DNA of 64,000 nucleotides from Oasisia sp. SBJ-2009 (Eukaryota; Annelida; Polychaeta; Sabellida; Siboglinidae): NCBI GenBank assembly GCA_964017155.1, contig OZ024863.1:45925364-45989363 (forward strand), in the 5' to 3' direction. The notes under the pieces were generated by a model. The model made no database searches. It had not been told where the DNA came from and saw only the letters and a list, made by a program, of their open reading frames with translations. Below, one piece after another: positions 1 through 64,000 of the stretch (positions are counted from its first letter, which is position 1; every line of letters begins with the position of its first letter). The position numbers and the translations under genes were made by a program.

Positions 1-27
1 TATTGTGTTGTGTATTCTGTCCCGTAG

Positions 28-60440
<60,413 letters not shown>

Positions 60441-61905
60441 GCCTTCAACGGGTCGATCTACTACTCTTCTGAGCAGCACCATTGTGATGTTTGGATTATT
60501 ACAAATGTTTATATCTATAAAGCCACTTACAATATGAGCAACGGAATTTGCTAAGAGATGATCGAACAGCCAACAAACTGTGTCTGTTTTTTCATTACTT
60601 TTTCATTAATTTAAAAACAGCTTATAACGAAATCCTCAGTAAACAGCTAACGAGCACGTGTGTTATCGTAACCATTCATGGTGTGATGTTTATTGGTTAA
60701 CTGTATACTTATCCTACGGTGGGTGATTGATTGAATGCATTAACAACAACAGAGAACGTTGTGTATGGAAATAGGTGTTTGTATTGGTGTGTATGAAAAT
60801 GCTTTGAAAAAAGGAACGTCGATAGTGTAAGCAAATACGATTTTTGAAAGAAAGTGTAATTTTACAAGACTGTACAATTACCCACGTGTAATATCTTGTT
60901 TTTGTGTGTTTATATTTAACCATATTTATAATTACTTGAATGCCGTTCAAGTACGTCAAAAATCTACATACATTTTCCGTTATGGCAACGGTTTGTGTTA
61001 GATTTTCATGTAGTATCTGAAGAGTTTAATGTTTGCAATTACTGTTGCCAAGACGTTCCAAGATGTATGTAGATTTTGTTTTAACATGCTGTAATTAATT
61101 GTATTTTTAACCAGATGTGATTACTTGAATGAGATCCAATGATGCTGTGATATGTGGTACCAATAGTATGACAACGTTATTCTCAAGTACCTGACAACGA
61201 AGTACCCAGTAGATGCATTAGTGAGTGTTAAATAGGCTACTTGAACACAGAGTAAGAACAACAGTAATTAAAACTGGTTACAACTGGGAATAACGTTTTT
61301 AACTACAACATTTGATTTAGCTTATCTGACTAAAATAATACGACATAATAACAGATATGTTTATTTTTTCACATCAAATTATGTTCTCAAAACTAGTTGT
61401 TTAGGAATCTTCAATTATATTAGGCATTCCTCGGCTATAAGGTACGATACCGTATTCCTATACATAACTTAGTCAGATGTTACATTACGTTACTTATTTG
61501 TCTTTATGCTGTTGGGTGCCTACAAAGTATTCATTCCACGTTTCAGATTGAAGATAAACCCATAAGTTTATGTTTTATTTATTATTGTGTACAGATTCCA
61601 GTGTGAACAGGTTAGACAAGATCGTAACATAACCCAGGGTGTTACACAGAATTACTGTTGCGATGTGGCAAATTATCTGCTTTATCTGCATTATCTGCAC
61701 AAATTGTAACATCATCGCAACTTCTATAAACACCACTGCAGATGAGAGTATGAAATGGCAAAATATATTGGCGAACCATCAGTTTATGTTTAGCTTAATT
61801 ATACAAATTCTTCGGAGCAGTATTTAAATCGCAGTTGTGTTTAGCCTCTCTGTTACATACTGTACATATTATATGTTTGAGAAATAAATATGAAAAATAC
61901 GGGCG
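60441..61905 (+). other. DNAH6: DNAH6 3' untranslated region
   Basis: Begins after the TGA and runs through AT-rich sequence without a convincing open frame. Its end is inferred from the only AATAAA after the stop (61883-61888), followed about 25 bases later by the T/GT-rich stretch GTTGTCTGAGTCTGTTTTC that suits a cleavage site. That would make a UTR of about 1.45 kb. An ATTAAA near 61267 could give a shorter form. The exact cleavage site cannot be read from sequence alone. Confidence 0.6.
61883..61888 (+). promoter_or_regulatory. DNAH6: Polyadenylation signal AATAAA
   Basis: Canonical hexamer, the only AATAAA found between the stop codon and the downstream repeat blocks, with a GT/T-rich element following at about 61903-61922. 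Likely terminates the DNAH6 transcript. Confidence 0.6.
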
Positions 61906-62010
61906 TTGTCTGAGTCTGTTTTCAGTGGCGTAGCCAGGGAACCAGGAAGGCCAAGACCCCACCAATCCCGGAAAAACAATTAGGATAGTGGGGAACGGAG
62001 GATGTTACAA

Positions 62011-62218
62011 CCGATAATGTAATAATCGCCCGGTAATGTAATAACTACCCGATAATGTCATAAAATCAACCGATAATGTAATAAACACCCTATAATGTAA
62101 TAACATCAACCGATAATGTAATAAACTTGCTAACCGATAATGTAATAATTTTCAACCGATAATGTAATAAACTCCTCTTGCCTGATAATGTAATAACTTT
62201 CGCCTGATAATGTAATAA
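62011..62218 (+). repeat. Array of about ten spaced CCGATAATGTAATAA words
   Basis: A 12-15 base word (core ATAATGTAATAA) recurs about ten times, with starts near 62011, 62030, 62049, 62070, 62089, 62110, 62134, 62156, 62182 and 62204. The spacers are short (4-11 bases) and unrelated to each other. Spacing is 19-26 bases. It lies about 105 bases beyond the inferred DNAH6 cleavage site. No function can be assigned. Confidence 0.85.
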
Positions 62219-62584
62219 CGTACACATTTCTCGTAGGACTTAGTCGTTTTCGTGGATTTCATGTTGGTTTCTTGTACTTAGTCGATTTCGTCGATTTCTT
62301 CTATTTTGCAATACCACAACTTTTGCTAGCGGAATCAATTTAGATTAAATCCAATATGCTGGTTCCAATTCGGAAGTCATATTTATCCCAGCAGGTCAAG
62401 ATTTTGAGTTATACATTCTCTTTCCATTTATTAATGACGGGTTGGTGTAATACAACTGTGGGCTACATTGATAACGAAATTGTCGGCCCAAATCCTGGAA
62501 TCGATGATCTCACAAGTATTCCCTTTCCATGCTATAATGTCGGGGTATCGAATGCCCACAGGCGTGGGGTTTGCTGGTTCAATC

Positions 62585-62811
<227 letters not shown>

Positions 62812-63152
62812 TGTGTATTTACGCGATGAAAAGCCGAACTAATCGGCGGCAGATTGCGCAAACAGATAAACATGTAATACATATATTGCAAAATATATGT
62901 TTGCATTGTGGTCGAACTGCCTATGTATGATTTCGTCACAGTTGTTCTTGGTACTTTATTGGTACAGTTATTCTTGATACTGTTTGGTGTTCATTTTTAT
63001 TTCGCGTTATATAGATGAACGCATACTTACCTAGTTTACTTTAAGCATAGCCTAAATGAACCGATTTCGAACAGGTGAAACGGTGTTATTGCGGGTGACT
63101 GACTGCCTTTTGTTCCCAGGCATGGCGGGGTAACTCGGTTAGTGTGTGTGCG

Positions 63153-63155
<3 letters not shown>
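62812..63155 (+). other. Intergenic sequence, nothing recognised
   Basis: AT-rich unique-looking sequence without convincing frames between the GT tract and the TA tract. Confidence 0.6.

Positions 63156-63157
<2 letters not shown>

Positions 63158-63230
<73 letters not shown>
63158..63230 (+). repeat. (TA)n microsatellite
   Basis: Perfect TA tract directly before an antisense LINE tail. Confidence 0.95.
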
Positions 63231-63233
<3 letters not shown>

Positions 63234-63300
63234 AATAATAATAGTTTATTTCTTATATAGCGCCCCATCCAAATAATTGTTCTGGGGCGCTTTACAATGA
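63231..63300 (-). mobile_element. LINE 3' hairpin tail, antisense
   Basis: AATAATAATAGTTTATTTCT, TATATAGCGCCCCATCCAAA and TGGGGCGCTTTACA give a perfect GCGCCCC/GGGGCGC hairpin; same family as 30098 and 30930. Confidence 0.65.
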
Positions 63301-63354
63301 TTATTCCTAAAATAATGATACTAAAAATACATACTAATAACATAATAATAATAA

Positions 63355-63396
<42 letters not shown>

Positions 63397-63683
63397 ATAC
63401 TAAAACGTTAATACAATACTATTTTGATAAAATGAGGATATATATACTAATAAAACAAATATGTTGCTTTAAAATACAGACTTAAATTGGCACACAACTA
63501 CACACTATATTTAAAATGAATAAATAAGTAAAATAGTATAAATATGTTGTAAATAGTAAATAAAATAAAATAGTATAAATATATGCTAATTAAATGAATA
63601 AGTTAATTAAAATAAATGTATGAATCGTTGACTGATTAACTGTGATCACAGACTGTCAAAATAGTAAGCTGTAAACAGATGCG

Positions 63684-63686
<3 letters not shown>

Positions 63687-63766
<80 letters not shown>
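63687..63766 (+). repeat. (TA)n microsatellite
   Basis: About 38 TA units directly abutting the heptamer array. A shorter TA tract lies at 63356-63392. Confidence 0.95.
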
Positions 63767-63768
<2 letters not shown>

Positions 63769-64000
63769 ACATGTTACATGTTACATGTTACATGTTACAT
63801 GTTCCATGTTCCATGTTACATGTTCCATGTTCCATTTTACATGTTACATGTTACATGTTACATGTTACATGTTACATGTTACATGTTCCATGTTCCATGT
63901 TACATGTTACATGTTACATGTTACATGTTACATGTTACATGTTACATGTTACATGTTACACGTAAATGTTACATTTTACATGTTACGTGTTACGTGTTAC
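63767..64000 (+). repeat. Heptamer satellite (TTACATG)n
   Basis: About 33 heptamers, mostly TTACATG with scattered TTCCATG variants and a more degenerate end (TTACGTG). The array continues past the end of the window. Confidence 0.95.

Noticed and set aside
62011..62218. CRISPR-like array
   Set aside because: The repeated word is only 12-15 bases with 4-11 base spacers, and the host is an animal. The layout does not fit CRISPR.

Overview
The window is animal nuclear DNA and carries most of one large gene on the + strand: the ortholog of axonemal dynein heavy chain 6 (DNAH6), a single-headed inner-arm dynein motor of motile cilia and flagella. I could trace 63 coding exons between positions 28 and 60440. 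They join through GT-AG introns in a continuous frame of 10,553 coding bases, giving 3,516 residues that end at a TGA (60438-60440). The 5' end of the gene lies upstream of the window: the first exon seen here is internal, and the first 650-750 residues or so of a protein normally about 4,150 residues long are missing. The identification rests on recognising the protein by eye; no alignment was run.

Layout of the protein: tail (exons 1-4), linker (exons 5-15), AAA1 with the main ATPase site (16-19), AAA2 (20-24), AAA3 (25-31), AAA4 (32-36), coiled-coil stalk with the microtubule-binding domain (37-42), AAA5 (43-46), AAA6 (47-53) and the C-terminal domain (54-63). All four expected P-loops are present and look intact. 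The 3' UTR runs from 60441 to about 61905, with one AATAAA at 61883-61888. Beyond it I see only repeats.

Introns are mostly 0.4-1 kb. The smallest is 122 bp and the largest, about 6 kb (46289-52267), holds a dead non-LTR retrotransposon in antisense and a tRNA-derived SINE. Other introns hold 3' tails of related LINEs (a GCGCC...GGCGC hairpin followed by an AT-rich tail), further SINE copies, a 1.76-kb foldback element (29686-31444), a 46-bp minisatellite whose units resemble 3' splice sites, and many long microsatellites. Retroposon ends repeatedly lie within tens of bases of the splice acceptor of the next exon, which is the most interesting structural pattern here.

Organism: a motile-cilia gene with short introns, a CR1/L2/jockey-like LINE and SINEs with a shared core suggest an invertebrate bilaterian, probably marine (for example lophotrochozoan, cephalochordate or ambulacrarian). 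The sequence alone does not settle which. I found no undescribed gene system. The novelty candidates are repeat structures: the spaced ATAATGTAATAA array at 62011-62218, the foldback element, and the retroposon tails at splice acceptors.
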